This document shows, in pieces, positions 1-9,908 of a DNA stretch of 64,000 nucleotides. The position numbers and the translations under genes are program-made. A model generated the notes under the pieces. That model did no database searches, had not been told where the DNA came from, and saw nothing but the letters and a program-made list of their open reading frames with translations. Origin of the DNA: Maea johnstoni (lineage: Eukaryota > Annelida > Polychaeta > Spionida > Magelonidae); contig OZ012684.1 of assembly GCA_963942565.1 (NCBI GenBank), positions 96,121,055-96,185,054 on the forward strand. The letters are read 5' to 3'. Position 1 is the first letter of the stretch. Each line of letters starts with the position of its first letter.

Positions 1-457
1 ATTACCAAGAAAATTGAATGGAAAAACTGACAAAGATAGAATTTTCTGGGCAGCCATTTTAAATGAAACATGCTCTGACAGTCATAAGCATCTGTAATCG
101 TGTTAAATGATTACAACTATCCTCAAAAGTGCTTACCAGGTATCTTGAAAAATAACGTCCGTTATGGCCGGAGAGGGCCTCCTCGTTTAACATCGCTGTC
201 TTCATGTAGCCATGGCGGATAGTGACGTGACGTCACACCGCCCAGAATAGAATGTGCCGCTTGGGGCTATGATCTTAACCACAGCGCCAATGGGAACTAG
301 GCACTACTTGCGTATCCATGGATATCTTAATTCAAGGTCGCATTATGGGCCAGTAAAATTCATGACTCTCTCGGCATAGACTATTTTACTCGCGCCGGGC
401 GAGGCAAATGTCTCATATCCTTTATTATAAGCTCCCTTACTGCTCTGGACGAAATCA
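1..457. other. left-edge non-coding stretch with a CRE-like site
   Basis: No gene is recognised. At 222-236 there is a doubled CRE/ATF-like site containing the perfect palindrome TGACGTCA (228-235), just after CCATGGCGG (210-218), which resembles a YY1-type motif. This pairing resembles a promoter or an element-borne regulatory block, but no downstream exon was found on either strand, so promoter function is only a guess. Confidence 0.3.
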
Positions 458-1289
458 GGAGACTTCGTAACCAAACATGTTCGTAACCAAACTCGTTCGT
501 ACCCAAGTAGCTTCGCACCCAAACGATTTCTTAACCATTGCATAATAAAACCCTCTAAATCAATAAAGAGTCCTATGATTTCGAATATGCATGTGTATAA
601 ATACGTAAGGTTTTTAAAGTACAATAGAGCATTGATATATCAAAATCAACTATTGAACTAAGTTTTTGAGCACTTAACTTACGCCTTACGTGTTTATAGC
701 CGTTTTATCTCAACTTCTCTGCATCCCTTTCCTCCCTTAATTCTCAGTATCTACATACATCATTATATTGTGGACAATAAATAACTTATTTTGAAAAAAA
801 TGTACTCGAAGTATGTTTGTTTTTAGCGAAAATATGTGAGAAAATATACATTGCATTATGGGAGATGTACGACGGCCATTGAAGAATGGTTAAATAGGTC
901 ACGGCCAGATGTAAACAAACTTCTCTCTCTCTCTCTCTGATAGATTTAAAGTGCGATTTTTTCAAATTAAAGTGATATATGCTCATCTATAAACCGCCCC
1001 CTTAACTACAAAATACTAGTATGTTTTAGCGTGTTTATGCTCACAGAAGAGCTAATCAGTCTATATAGTCAGTCAGTCTATGTAGATCATTATAGTTCAC
1101 ATTTTCGCATCCTGAGATCTTATTATCCTTTAAATGTTGACAATTCATCCTGAGGTCTTATTATCCTTTAAATGTTGCCAAATCATTTTAATATTATTGG
1201 CCATTATCTAATTCAATCAATTTCCTTTGGGTACGAAAATGTGGTGACGAAATCTGTTGGGTACGAAGGAGTTTGGTTACGAGATCTCC
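458..1289. mobile_element. foldback/MITE-like element with iterated terminal inverted repeats
   Basis: The left end (458 to about 540) carries short iterations of TTCGTAACCAAAC and TTCGTACCCAA. The right end (about 1228-1289) carries the inverted set, so both ends read GGAGAYYTCGTAACCAAAC inwards. The interior has no coding capacity and includes a (CT)n run near 921-939 and a 39-bp tandem duplication at about 1109-1186. No convincing target-site duplication is visible. The iterated subterminal repeats suggest a foldback-type or non-autonomous DNA element. Confidence 0.55.
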
Positions 1290-1307
1290 AGTTACTCTAG
1301 ACACATG

Positions 1308-1500
1308 CTTTGCAGCAAAAGTGGGAAAGTAAACCCCTTCGTTTCATAGACCCATGCCTGCAAGGGTCTATGGCTCATAGAGGTCGTTTGCCCACATGGG
1401 TCTATGTACTAAGGGAGCCTCATAGACCCATGTTGGACAGGGGTCTATGAACTTTGTCAGCCTCATAGACCCATTGCGCACATGGGTCTATGGGAACAAG
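1308..1500. repeat. left arm of a hairpin-built inverted repeat
   Basis: After a lead-in CAGCAAAAGTGGGAAAG, the arm carries several short dyads of the form CATAGACCC, spacer, GGGTCTATG. The whole arm reappears inverted at 4228-4366, including the lead-in and the junction phrase CTAAGGGAGCCTC. The right arm has one dyad fewer. This is the terminal repeat of a foldback-like element of about 3.06 kb (1317-4366). Confidence 0.6.
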
Positions 1501-2679
1501 GCAAACAGAGGATAGAAAATACACTGCAAAAACATTTTTGAACTAAAATATACATAAAATACATCACAAAACCAAAGGTGTGTATGATCAGACAAATGTC
1601 TGTAGGATGGAGCAGTAACACATTAAGTTATTTGATTTCTTCTGTAGTTAATCATTTTAACGGGGATTAAAACCTGCCTTAAAAACAACTAAGTTTTTTG
1701 ACAAGAAAAAAAATTGAACAGACATTCGGTGTGTATGACAGCAATCTCGTTTGTTAGAATGAGATCCCATCACTGCTTTTGATCATCCCCCCTTTCCACC
1801 ACCATATCAAGGGCAGGGGCAAGAAACATGCATTATTTTTAAACCCATGTTATGTTTGATAAAATATATTGACCCCCCTGGTGGCATCCCAGGTTAGTGG
1901 TTTGAACAACAAATAACCTTACCTGATGGCTCTGTAGCAAATGACTAGACGCGAGGTTCCGGAACCCGCCGATAGGCGGCTTCAAACACGTCGAATGCCC
2001 TTGTGGAACGCCTTGGATTGTTTCATTACTGAAAACTTGGTTCTTCCAGTTATGTATGATTGCGTCCACTCTGTTTTGGTCAAACAGCATGGATACATTC
2101 AATGGACTAATTGTACTAAGAATACACTTTTAGGAAATCAAATAACCTTTTTTAAATCAGTGAAATTAGCGATTTTACAGTTTTGATGACGTCACAGGTA
2201 ATTGGAAGCTAATTATAATATGCTAATCATAATAGGTGGCGACGCGTAGCGGGCGTTCATTTACACTACAGACCTGTAGTGTAAATGAACGCCGAACACG
2301 AACACGTTACAGTCAACCTCCCCCCCCCCCCCTCCCCCTACTACACCCATTCTACTGCCGACACATGGCATCCAACCCTAGTTCCGAAAAACTCTGGGTT
2401 AGACAAAGAAGTAAACTTCAAAGTCAGAGAGAGGATGCAAAATTAAATACACAATACGGGAGAGAAAAAAAGAAATGTGTAGAGAATAAATAGATAAGCA
2501 AGTCAGAAAGAAAGAGCTGGAAGAAAACTCCAAAATCCATATGGAGAACAGAACATTGGATAAATGTCTGACTATGACAGAATATTCATTACAGACCTCT
2601 GCCTACATAGTGACACTCAACTTCCTGTTCTAGTAAAGATGTGAGAGAGATTTCTTGTTTGAGGTTTTCAAATTACAAC
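1501..2679. other. interior of the foldback element, no gene
   Basis: No coding exon is recognised. The stretch holds a perfect palindrome (2252-2293), a C-tract (about 2321-2338) and a CRE-like TGACGTCA near 2188. The open frames here are short and match nothing I know. Confidence 0.35.
2252..2293. repeat. near-perfect 42-bp palindrome
   Basis: Two 20-base arms are exact reverse complements, separated only by AC (2272-2273). The left arm is GGCGTTCATTTACACTACAG and the right arm is its complement. It could extrude as a cruciform, or be a snap-back scar or the head-to-head ends of a small transposon. Confidence 0.9.
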
Positions 2680-3050
2680 GACCCTTGACCAACAAGGGTT
2701 GATGGCCGCAAGTTTCCTGCTAGACCCTTGACGGACAAGGGTCGTTGACTTCATAGACCCATGCATGCAAGCGTCGATGGGGGTTTACTTTCACCCATCG
2801 ACGCTTATGGTCGATGAGCTAGAGCCATAGACCCATGACTGACAATTAAGCGTCTATGATGGCCATCGACCCATCTGAGGCGTGGTCGATGGTCCTCGAC
2901 CCTTGCCTGCATGCGTCGACAGAAGCATAGACGCTGTCCTACAAGGGTCGAAGATAGCATAGACGCTGTCCTACAAGGGTCGATGGAGTTGACATCGATT
3001 TCACAAAAAGGGTCGACGGGGGTTTACTTTAATCCACTTGCTGCTTTGCA
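2680..3050. repeat. internal array of variable hairpins
   Basis: About nine short dyads in a row mix the stem words CATAGACCC, CATCGACGC and CGACCCTTG with GGGTCTATG, GCGTCGATG and CAAGGGTCG. They lie between two copies of GGGGTTTACTTT (about 2787 and 3015). The arms drift between related words, and several mispair. The end near 3045 resembles, in inverted form, the lead-in at 1308, so a shorter foldback (about 1308-3045) may be nested in the longer one. Confidence 0.55.
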
Positions 3051-4227
3051 CATCTGATGTGATGAGTACCCATTTGATTGGGTTTCACTGTTTTATTTGC
3101 ATCATTTTGTATTCGCAATATTATAGCCACCAGCAGCATAATGGTTAATTCTTATCCTTGCTGAGGAGATGTCTGCAAGTTTGATATCCTTCTGTTACTA
3201 GTCCTAGATATCATAAGGCCTGAAGCTACTGTGAGGTACAATGAAGCATGCATACATAGAATCTAGGGCCATATCACAATAATTGCGACGGAGAACTTTA
3301 AAAAATAATTTCTTTTTACCGATATGAAGTGAAGATGTCCTGAAAATAGGCAATGTACAAAAATGAAAAAAATCTTAACTTAAACCCCTCCACCTCACAT
3401 AAAATTGACTTTTTACCTTACTTTTACGGAATATTTTTTTTAGTGTTGCAGACAGAAAAGTGATTAAAATCATTTTATTTTTAATAGGGTTGTCAGAAGT
3501 ACACTTTTTTGGTGTCTTTTTGTAGGTATAAGACTGAAGTACATTACCACTGAACATATTTGATCTGGTGATCAAAGATCAATGAGGTATTGAAACTGGT
3601 TTGATAGCCATTTTCCTGTCCGCAACAAAAAACTTGGAAAAGTTTTTTTATAAAAAATTCATTTTAAGTGATGATGTAACCATCTATTAATGTAAAAAAA
3701 TGCAGAAAATAAATCACAAAATTGGTAAAAATGGAGTTTGAAAATTTTCAGTCCGCAACAGTTAGTGCTGTTGCGGATGGGAAAGTGATTGAGACAGGAA
3801 GTATCAGGCTGGAAGGCAAGAGTCAGGTGGGTATGGGAATTTTCCAAAGAGATCCCTGTTGTTTTAATGGTTTAATATATACAGAAAAGAATATTACACT
3901 TTGGTAATGGGCCTTGGAGGTATGAGCAAAATTTGATTACCACTCTGTTTCTTACATACATACTCAGCAAGTCAGCATAATAGTTCCAACTGATTTAGCT
4001 GTGATGCTTCCTTTAGATCATTAAGCAGAGAAAGTTGTGAAAAGCATAATTTAGTTTGTTTTCAGACGTAGATGATTTCACTGACCACCTGGGTGCGAGG
4101 GCAACTAACGAGGGTAGAAACCCGAAGTATTTACACTTTGGTATGCTCTGTGTGTGAAAACAATGTCTAGATATTACTATGGCAACATGATTTAATCAGT
4201 ATCCGTAGCTATCAGGCTATATGCTCT
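3051..4227. other. non-coding stretch with one dispersed repeat
   Basis: No exon is recognised. About 3056-3145 (GATGAGTACCCAT ... CCACCAGCAGCATAA) is repeated in diverged form at about 22190-22275 on the same strand, so it belongs to an interspersed family. The rest is AT-rich and featureless to me. Confidence 0.4.
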
Positions 4228-4366
4228 GCTAGACTGATAGACCCATGTGCGCAATGGGTCTATGAGGCTCCCTTAGTATATAGACCCATGTGCAAAAAGG
4301 CTCTACGAGCCATAGCCACATGCAGGCATGGGTCTATGAAACGAAGGGGTTTGCTTTCCCACTTTT
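4228..4366. repeat. right arm of the hairpin-built inverted repeat
   Basis: This is the reverse complement of 1317 to about 1495, missing one internal dyad. It ends in CTTTCCCACTTTT, the inverse of the left lead-in. Confidence 0.6.
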
Positions 4367-4489
4367 ACCTCCATGCCCATCAGCCCATCGCGTAAGGCAT
4401 TGACCATTAGATATCCAGGGGGAGGGGGGGGGGGGGGGGGCGGGGGGGCTTGTATAGAATTGAAAAAAATAATCGCGCCCTGAAAAAAA

Positions 4490-5480
4490 ATACTCAAAAC
4501 AGAAATAATTTTCGTCTGGAATCACTCATTTGGGTCTCAGTTAAGGCTGTGGAATAGGGATGGGGATCGTTGAGAATTCTACGGTTCGGTTCGGTTCTCA
4601 GTTTTGCTTCTACAGTTTGGTTTTATCATGGTTTCCTAAACGGTTTATTAATGACATTTCTTGGATACAAAACTACGCAATGGAGTGCGTGGCTGAACTT
4701 GCCTGAAATGGAAAGTTCTTGAAAGTTTCTATATACGAGCTCCCTGGGCACTTTCTCTACGCTCAGAAGGCTTCTGAGCATAGTGAAAGTCGGCAGGGTA
4801 CCAGACTTGAGAGATTTTGAAATGGCTGTTTGATCGTTGCGCTTGGCAGACATTGTGAGGCCAGCGAGGAGATAGGTGCTGACAGTTTTATTACGCCTCC
4901 AGGAACCCTGTGCATGCATAGAAAACCGAACCGTTTAGAGGGAGGTCCGGTTTTTGACTGGTTAACCGCAATGCTCAGACTGGTTTGAACCGGTTTCCGG
5001 TCCCCATCCCTACTGTGGAAGCATCTAGAACCATCTGGCTCCTGCGGGCCTGCAGCCTCCATGCAGACCCACGCCCCAGTGGCAGTGCGCCAAGGGCTGA
5101 CAGCCCTGCATACAAAAAAAAGGGTAAAAAAAGTAAATTGTTTTCTCAAAACAGAAATACTTTTCATCTGGAATCACTCATTTGGGTCTCAGATAAGGCT
5201 GAGAATGCATCTCAGAGCATCTGGAACCCTCTGGCTTCTGGGGGCATGCAGACCCCAGGCGTAATGGCAGTGTGCCGCTGGCAAACCGCCCTGCACACCA
5301 AAAAGGGGTAAAAAGTGGTAAAAGTATTTCTGAAAACAGAAATACTTCATCTGGAATTACTCATATGGGTCTCAGATAAGGCTGAGAATGCATCCTAGAG
5401 CATCAACAACCCTCTGGCTTCCGGCGGCCCCCACACAATTGGCCGGAATGGCAGTGCGCCTGCGGCGGACGGCCCCCGTG
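4490..5480 (+). repeat. ~185-bp tandem repeat, three copies
   Basis: The phrase AAAACAGAAATA, followed by CATCTGGAATCACTCAT, recurs with a period of about 184-186 bp once the inserted MITE is discounted. The copies differ by many substitutions, so the array is not young. Confidence 0.7.
4555..5012. mobile_element. hAT-like MITE, 458 bp
   Basis: It has perfect 12-bp terminal inverted repeats TAGGGATGGGGA / TCCCCATCCCTA, flanked by an exact 8-bp target duplication CTGTGGAA (4547-4554 and 5013-5020). The 8-bp duplication and the AGGGATGGG end are typical of the hAT superfamily. It carries no coding capacity and interrupts the first unit of the 185-bp tandem repeat. Confidence 0.85.
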
Positions 5481-5852
5481 CGCCGATGGCATACAGACTT
5501 GGACACCCTAGGTCCCTGAAATATACAATATTATCTTGAATAAAAGATTCAGGGCAAGTCTATTTCTTGTCCTTGTTCGTACTTCCCCGCAGTGATGAAA
5601 ATAATTTGAGCCCTCAAAATCTGCGAGAAAAAAAAATGATGAAAAATAAATAATTGCGCCCTGAATCTTGAAGAAAAAAATAATTGTGCCCTAACTTCTA
5701 TACACGCTCCCCCCCCCCCCCCCCCCCCACCCCCCTGGATATCTAATGGTCAATGCCTAAATGTGTGTACATTATTGAGGAATTTGCTTATGCACATACA
5801 CACTGGCAGAATGCACCTCTTGAGTGGTTCTTCGCAACACCTGCAGTGGGCT

Positions 5853-6118
5853 ATATATAGTCTGTCTTTCTCAAGTTTGGCAACCCCTTTTTCCACTTTT
5901 ATGTGACAAAACGTTCGAGTTTGCCCTCCAAACTTGGCAAATCTCTTTGGAGCACCATATACATACACAATCTTGCATGTTTGTATTGTTGGTAAAGGAT
6001 AAACTTTACAATGGGAACTATCAATGAGCAAAATCAACATTTTGGATGGTAAACTCGAACATTTTGTCATAAAAAGTGGAATAAGCGGTTACCAAGCTTG
6101 AGTCAGGCAGACCCTATA
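5853..6118. mobile_element. short MITE with ~75-bp inverted ends
   Basis: Left and right ends match as imperfect inverted repeats over about 75 bases, sharing CTCAAG-TTGG and GTTCGAGTTT on the left and their complements on the right. The centre is non-coding. The exact boundary and any target duplication are unclear. Confidence 0.6.
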
Positions 6119-6274
6119 GTACATGTAGTTGTGCCAAGGCTTTGTATCTGGTTGCTGGTTGTGTATTTTGTGATCAACATTTGGCTAGTATTATGGTATG
6201 GACCAGATAGCATCAATAAAATGGATAATAAGGACAGTCTAGCTAAAAAAATAAAATACAAGACCAAGTCTCAA

Positions 6275-6483
6275 GTTTTCATGTGTGGCGAGACCGTAGA
6301 CTAATATCTGGATGAACAGCGAGCCATCAGATTTTGCTGCATGTGCGACTTGCATGGTCTTAGCCAGCAGCCAGTCTGGGTGCCTTTTTGGACACCCAGA
6401 CCCTTAAAAAGAACCCCTCAGGACACCAAGATTTTTTTTCTAAAAATCTCAATCTCAAGCTTATAATTGAATTTTTTCATCTC
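6275..6483 (+). repeat. 209-bp direct repeat, copy 1
   Basis: I see no difference between this and 8092-8300. The last part (from about 6355) is the left end of the MITE family seen whole at 8174-8475, so this copy is a truncated member plus shared flank. Confidence 0.8.
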
Positions 6484-6639
6484 CAAGGGCGTCTTTTTTA
6501 AAAGAGGAAAATCTTTTTGTACTACTTAGGGTCTGAAATCGCTGTTTTCCATCAAAAATATAGTGAGCACGAAAAATCAACAAAATCTATTACTTTTCTG
6601 TGTACTTTTACATTTATTTCATCAATATACAGCAAAAAT

Positions 6640-7370
6640 GGTTCACGGTCTAGACCGTGCTCTGGCTAGGGCAAAGATTCCAAGAAGTTTGTTCTGGTGA
6701 CAAACCTGGCACAACCCCTATGGAGCTTGCGGTCTAGACCGCGCTCTGCCAAGAGCCAAAATTCATGCAGTTTCTTGTAGTGACAAACCTGGGACAAGCC
6801 CCGTGGACCTTGCGGTAGTGACAAACCTGGGACAAGCCCCGTGGAGCTTGCGGTCTAGACCGCGCTCTGCCAAGAGCCAAGATGCAGGCAGTTTCTTGTA
6901 GTGACAAACCTGGGACATGCCCTGTGGAGCTTGCGGTCTAGACCGCGCTCCACCGAGAGCAAAAGATTCAGGCAATTTCTTGTAGTGGCAAACCTGGGAC
7001 AAGCCCTGAAGTGGTCCTTGCGGTCTAGACCGCGCTCTGCCAAGAGCTAAAATTCATGCAGTTTATTGTAGTTACAAACCTGGAACAAGCCCTGTGGACC
7101 TTGCGGTAGTGACAAACCTGGGACAAGCCCCGTGGAGCTTGCGGTCTAGACCGCGCTCTGCCAAGAGCCAAGATTATGCAGTCTCTTGTAGTTACAAACC
7201 TGGGACAAGCCCAGTGGCTCTGACAAGAGCCACAATTCACGCAGTTTCTTGTAGTGACAAACTTGGGACAAGCCCAGTGGAGCTTGCGGTCTAGACCGCG
7301 CTCTGCCAAGAGCCAAGATTATGCAGTCTCTTGTAGTTACAAACCTGGGACAAGCCCTGTGGATTGATTT
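6640..7370 (+). repeat. minisatellite centred on GGTCTAGACC
   Basis: About seven units contain the 10-bp palindrome GGTCTAGACC, followed by GCGCTCTGCCAAGAGC and by GTGACAAACCTGGGACAAGC. Starts are near 6647, 6731, 6852, 6936, 7022, 7142 and 7288. The basic unit is about 85 bp; longer spacings come from repeats of a ~36-bp sub-block. Confidence 0.8.
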
Positions 7371-8091
7371 ATTTATTTGGATTGTGAGGTAGTGTTAGTA
7401 GAGGTTTGAGAAGGGTTAGTAGATTCTAAATGATACTAGCCCTACCATGCTTGTCAATTTTCTTAAAAGAATATTGGTTATTTTTGTCCCCTGAGCCTAC
7501 ATTGCTACCTGAGAAAAGCCTGAGAAAAGCTTAGATTAGCCCAAACCCTTTGAAAAACTTGAAACTTTGTGGTCAAGATTGTTCTCTCTTATTAGGGTCT
7601 GGGACAAACTATTATATGGACTACATATTATCACATTGTATGAATTAACCAATCCAAAAATCACTTAAGTTCTTATAATTGCTGGTATCTTTAATTCAGC
7701 TTTGCAACGTCACACAAAATGACGTCAACTTCCGGTGAGGGCAAGATATAAGCCTGCCCAGTGCCCACTCTTATAAGTGTAAATTGATGCAGTTTTCCAA
7801 GGCTGAAATGCACTATAAACAAGGGCCTATTCATATACAGACCAACATTGTTATCTTCAGTCAATAGTAAATGAAGTTTATGACATCTTAACCCCACTTG
7901 TACCAAGAAATGGGGAGTTAAAGGATAATAGGGTCCAATGTTCTGAGTTGATATCTCGCACCTCTCCCATCTCTGCGCTCCACATCAATATAATACAGAG
8001 GTACATCTGACCACTCTCTTATCTGTAAGAAGGACTTCCGCTTTAAAGGAAATGAAGAAGAATGAAGATTTTTCCAAAGTTAAACTAAATG
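7371..8091. other. unassigned non-coding stretch
   Basis: AT-rich sequence with no recognised exon, repeat or RNA gene. Confidence 0.4.
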
Positions 8092-8300
8092 GTTTTCATG
8101 TGTGGCGAGACCGTAGACTAATATCTGGATGAACAGCGAGCCATCAGATTTTGCTGCATGTGCGACTTGCATGGTCTTAGCCAGCAGCCAGTCTGGGTGC
8201 CTTTTTGGACACCCAGACCCTTAAAAAGAACCCCTCAGGACACCAAGATTTTTTTTCTAAAAATCTCAATCTCAAGCTTATAATTGAATTTTTTCATCTC
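8092..8300 (+). repeat. 209-bp direct repeat, copy 2
   Basis: Appears identical to 6275-6483, 1817 bp downstream, and overlaps the left part of the MITE at 8174-8475. The identity implies recent duplication or gene conversion. Confidence 0.8.
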
Positions 8301-8475
8301 GGAGTCCTTATAATTCCCATGACACTGTTTAATGATATCATGCCTTATTTTCATGAATTTATTCATGTTTATGGTTGGAATATGAGTATAATGTGATCCC
8401 CCTTAAAAATTTGGACGCCCCAAAATTTTACAAATGCTAATTTTAGGCACCCAGTTTCGAAATCCTGGCTAAGAC
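8174..8475. mobile_element. MITE with GTCTTAGCCAG ends
   Basis: It starts GTCTTAGCCAG and ends CTGGCTAAGAC, with further inverted similarity inward around GGGTGCC / GGCACCC. Related, more diverged ends occur at about 20435-20736 in PDCD2L intron 5, so this is an interspersed family. It is non-coding. Confidence 0.65.
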
Positions 8476-8792
8476 ACTGGTGACTTGTATCACTGGTCAC
8501 AACTGGGGATCAACTGATATACATTATATACATTGCTTTCAGCTAATAGGCATGCACTATTCTCTTTAGCCCTGTCCTAAATGACCTGAGTACAGCACTA
8601 ACTTCAATGAACAATCAGCCATAACAATTGTACTTTATACTGAGCCTGGTGTGATTGTATGTCTATGCATGTATGGTAATTGGCCCACTGCTTCATCTTC
8701 CCCATATCTAGCTCTCAGGTGAGATGATTATAACAGGGACTTGTCACCAATAGATCTGGCCGCTAGTTCGAGCAACTCTTATTAACACATTG

Positions 8793-9296
8793 TAGGGATG
8801 TCATCGATAGTTGACAAATCGATAAAAAGACATTTTCACTTTGTCAATTAAATCTAAACGAATGGTTGGGTATCGAATCAAAATAATCAATATTCTGTAC
8901 ACCAATAATGACGTATGATTATTAATAAAAAATACACTTTTCCTAGACATTTTCCTGTTAAACTAATGCAAAGTGAAACTGACTAAATATTGAAGTATTT
9001 TCTATGGCTTTTGTAAGAGAAATTGGAAGGAATGGTGACATTTCCCTGTTAAACTAATGCAAAGTGAAACTGACTAAATATTGAAGTATTTTCTATGGCT
9101 TTTGTAAGAGAAATTGGAAGGAATGGTTTGCTTTACTCAGGCATATGACCAAGACAGGGCATCCAACCAAAATAAAGGGATATCAATGACATCTATAAAT
9201 AATTGTGCCCTACGAGCATAATATGGCGTATCGAATTGAATCGAAAAATATTTAAATTAATCGAATTGATAAAATTTCATATCAATGACATCTCTA
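8793..9296. mobile_element. hAT-like MITE, 504 bp
   Basis: The ends are TAGGGATGTCATCGAT and, inverted, TAGAGATGTCATTGAT, flanked by an exact 8-bp target duplication ACACATTG (8785-8792 and 9297-9304). Inside, a 91-bp segment is tandemly duplicated (starts 8946 and 9037) with very few differences. It is non-coding. The end and the duplication length place it with hAT-type MITEs. Confidence 0.85.
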
Positions 9297-9812
9297 ACAC
9301 ATTGTTTACTAAATGCTAGCGATTGGCCTGTACCACCATTAGAGATCCAAGCATTTAAAAAATAAGCTAGTGCACCAAGAAAACTTTAGTATTTAACTAA
9401 AGTATTTAATCATTGCTGATCAAGTGCTTTTATGTTTGTATAACTTATGCTGGTTAGGTTTAGCAAGCTTGTGACACTAAATGCACTGGATAAGAAGAAT
9501 CTAGGATAAAATCAGCTAGCTAAAAGTTGAGAAAACTAACCCATTGGCCATTGCCCCCTAGCATTGAGGTATGGATCACAGCAGGAGATGTACTGACATA
9601 CCCTGCTCACAGCCAATAGGTACTCTTTTAATTTCAAGAGACAGGCCTACTTATTTAACATGACTGGCTAGTTTTTGCGTATTGTGTGTACTTGGATACA
9701 CCATAAGATACCTGACTGCCCCCTAGTTTGTTGATTGCCAGTGGCGAGTGGCCTGCTAAACATACTATGCTTCAGTAGATATTAACTCTATATGTTTACT
9801 TCCAGTGGGAGT
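9297..9812. other. region immediately upstream of the PDCD2L start
   Basis: No coding exon is seen. TTACTTCCAG just before the PDCD2L ATG (about 9796-9805) looks like a splice acceptor, so an untranslated first exon may lie further upstream. No TATA box or initiator stands out. Confidence 0.35.
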
Positions 9813-9908
9813 ATGAGTGCACCATTGTTAGGAGTTTGTGATGTGGCAGTTGATTTGTCCAGTGCTCAGGAGATTAACTGGAGTACTAGCAAGATAGGAG
9901 GAAAACCG
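9813..9908 (+). CDS. PDCD2L: PDCD2L coding exon 1
   Basis: Encodes residues 1-32, from MSAPLLGVCDVAV to SKIGGKP. The donor is CCG|GTAAGA and the intron is phase 0. The N-terminal GxxD and the K-[IL]-GG-x-P motif are family hallmarks. Confidence 0.92.

Larger units (their letters stand above)
4395..5758. mobile_element. TIR element with G-tract / C-tract ends
   Basis: The ends are inverted copies: AGGCATTGACCATTAGATAT at 4395-4414 and its complement ending at 5758. Each end is followed inward by a homopolymer (G-rich 4418-4448, C-rich 5709-5735) and then by matching inverted text around TAATYGYGCCCT. The interior is a tandem repeat of about 185 bp that was itself hit by a hAT-like MITE. No transposase is present and no clear target duplication is seen. 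Confidence 0.6.

Noticed and set aside
343-624. Minus-strand 93-codon ORF at the left edge
   Set aside because: It crosses the end of the foldback element and resembles no family.
1941-2186. Plus-strand 81-codon ORF and its minus-strand partner
   Set aside because: No recognisable domain or splice context, and it lies inside the foldback element.
4303-4525. Poly-Pro ORFs on the minus strand
   Set aside because: They are readings of the G-tract at the end of the TIR element.
6275-8300. The 209-bp direct repeats as LTRs of a small element
   Set aside because: They have no TG...CA ends, no primer site, no target duplication and no coding sequence between them; one end falls inside a MITE.
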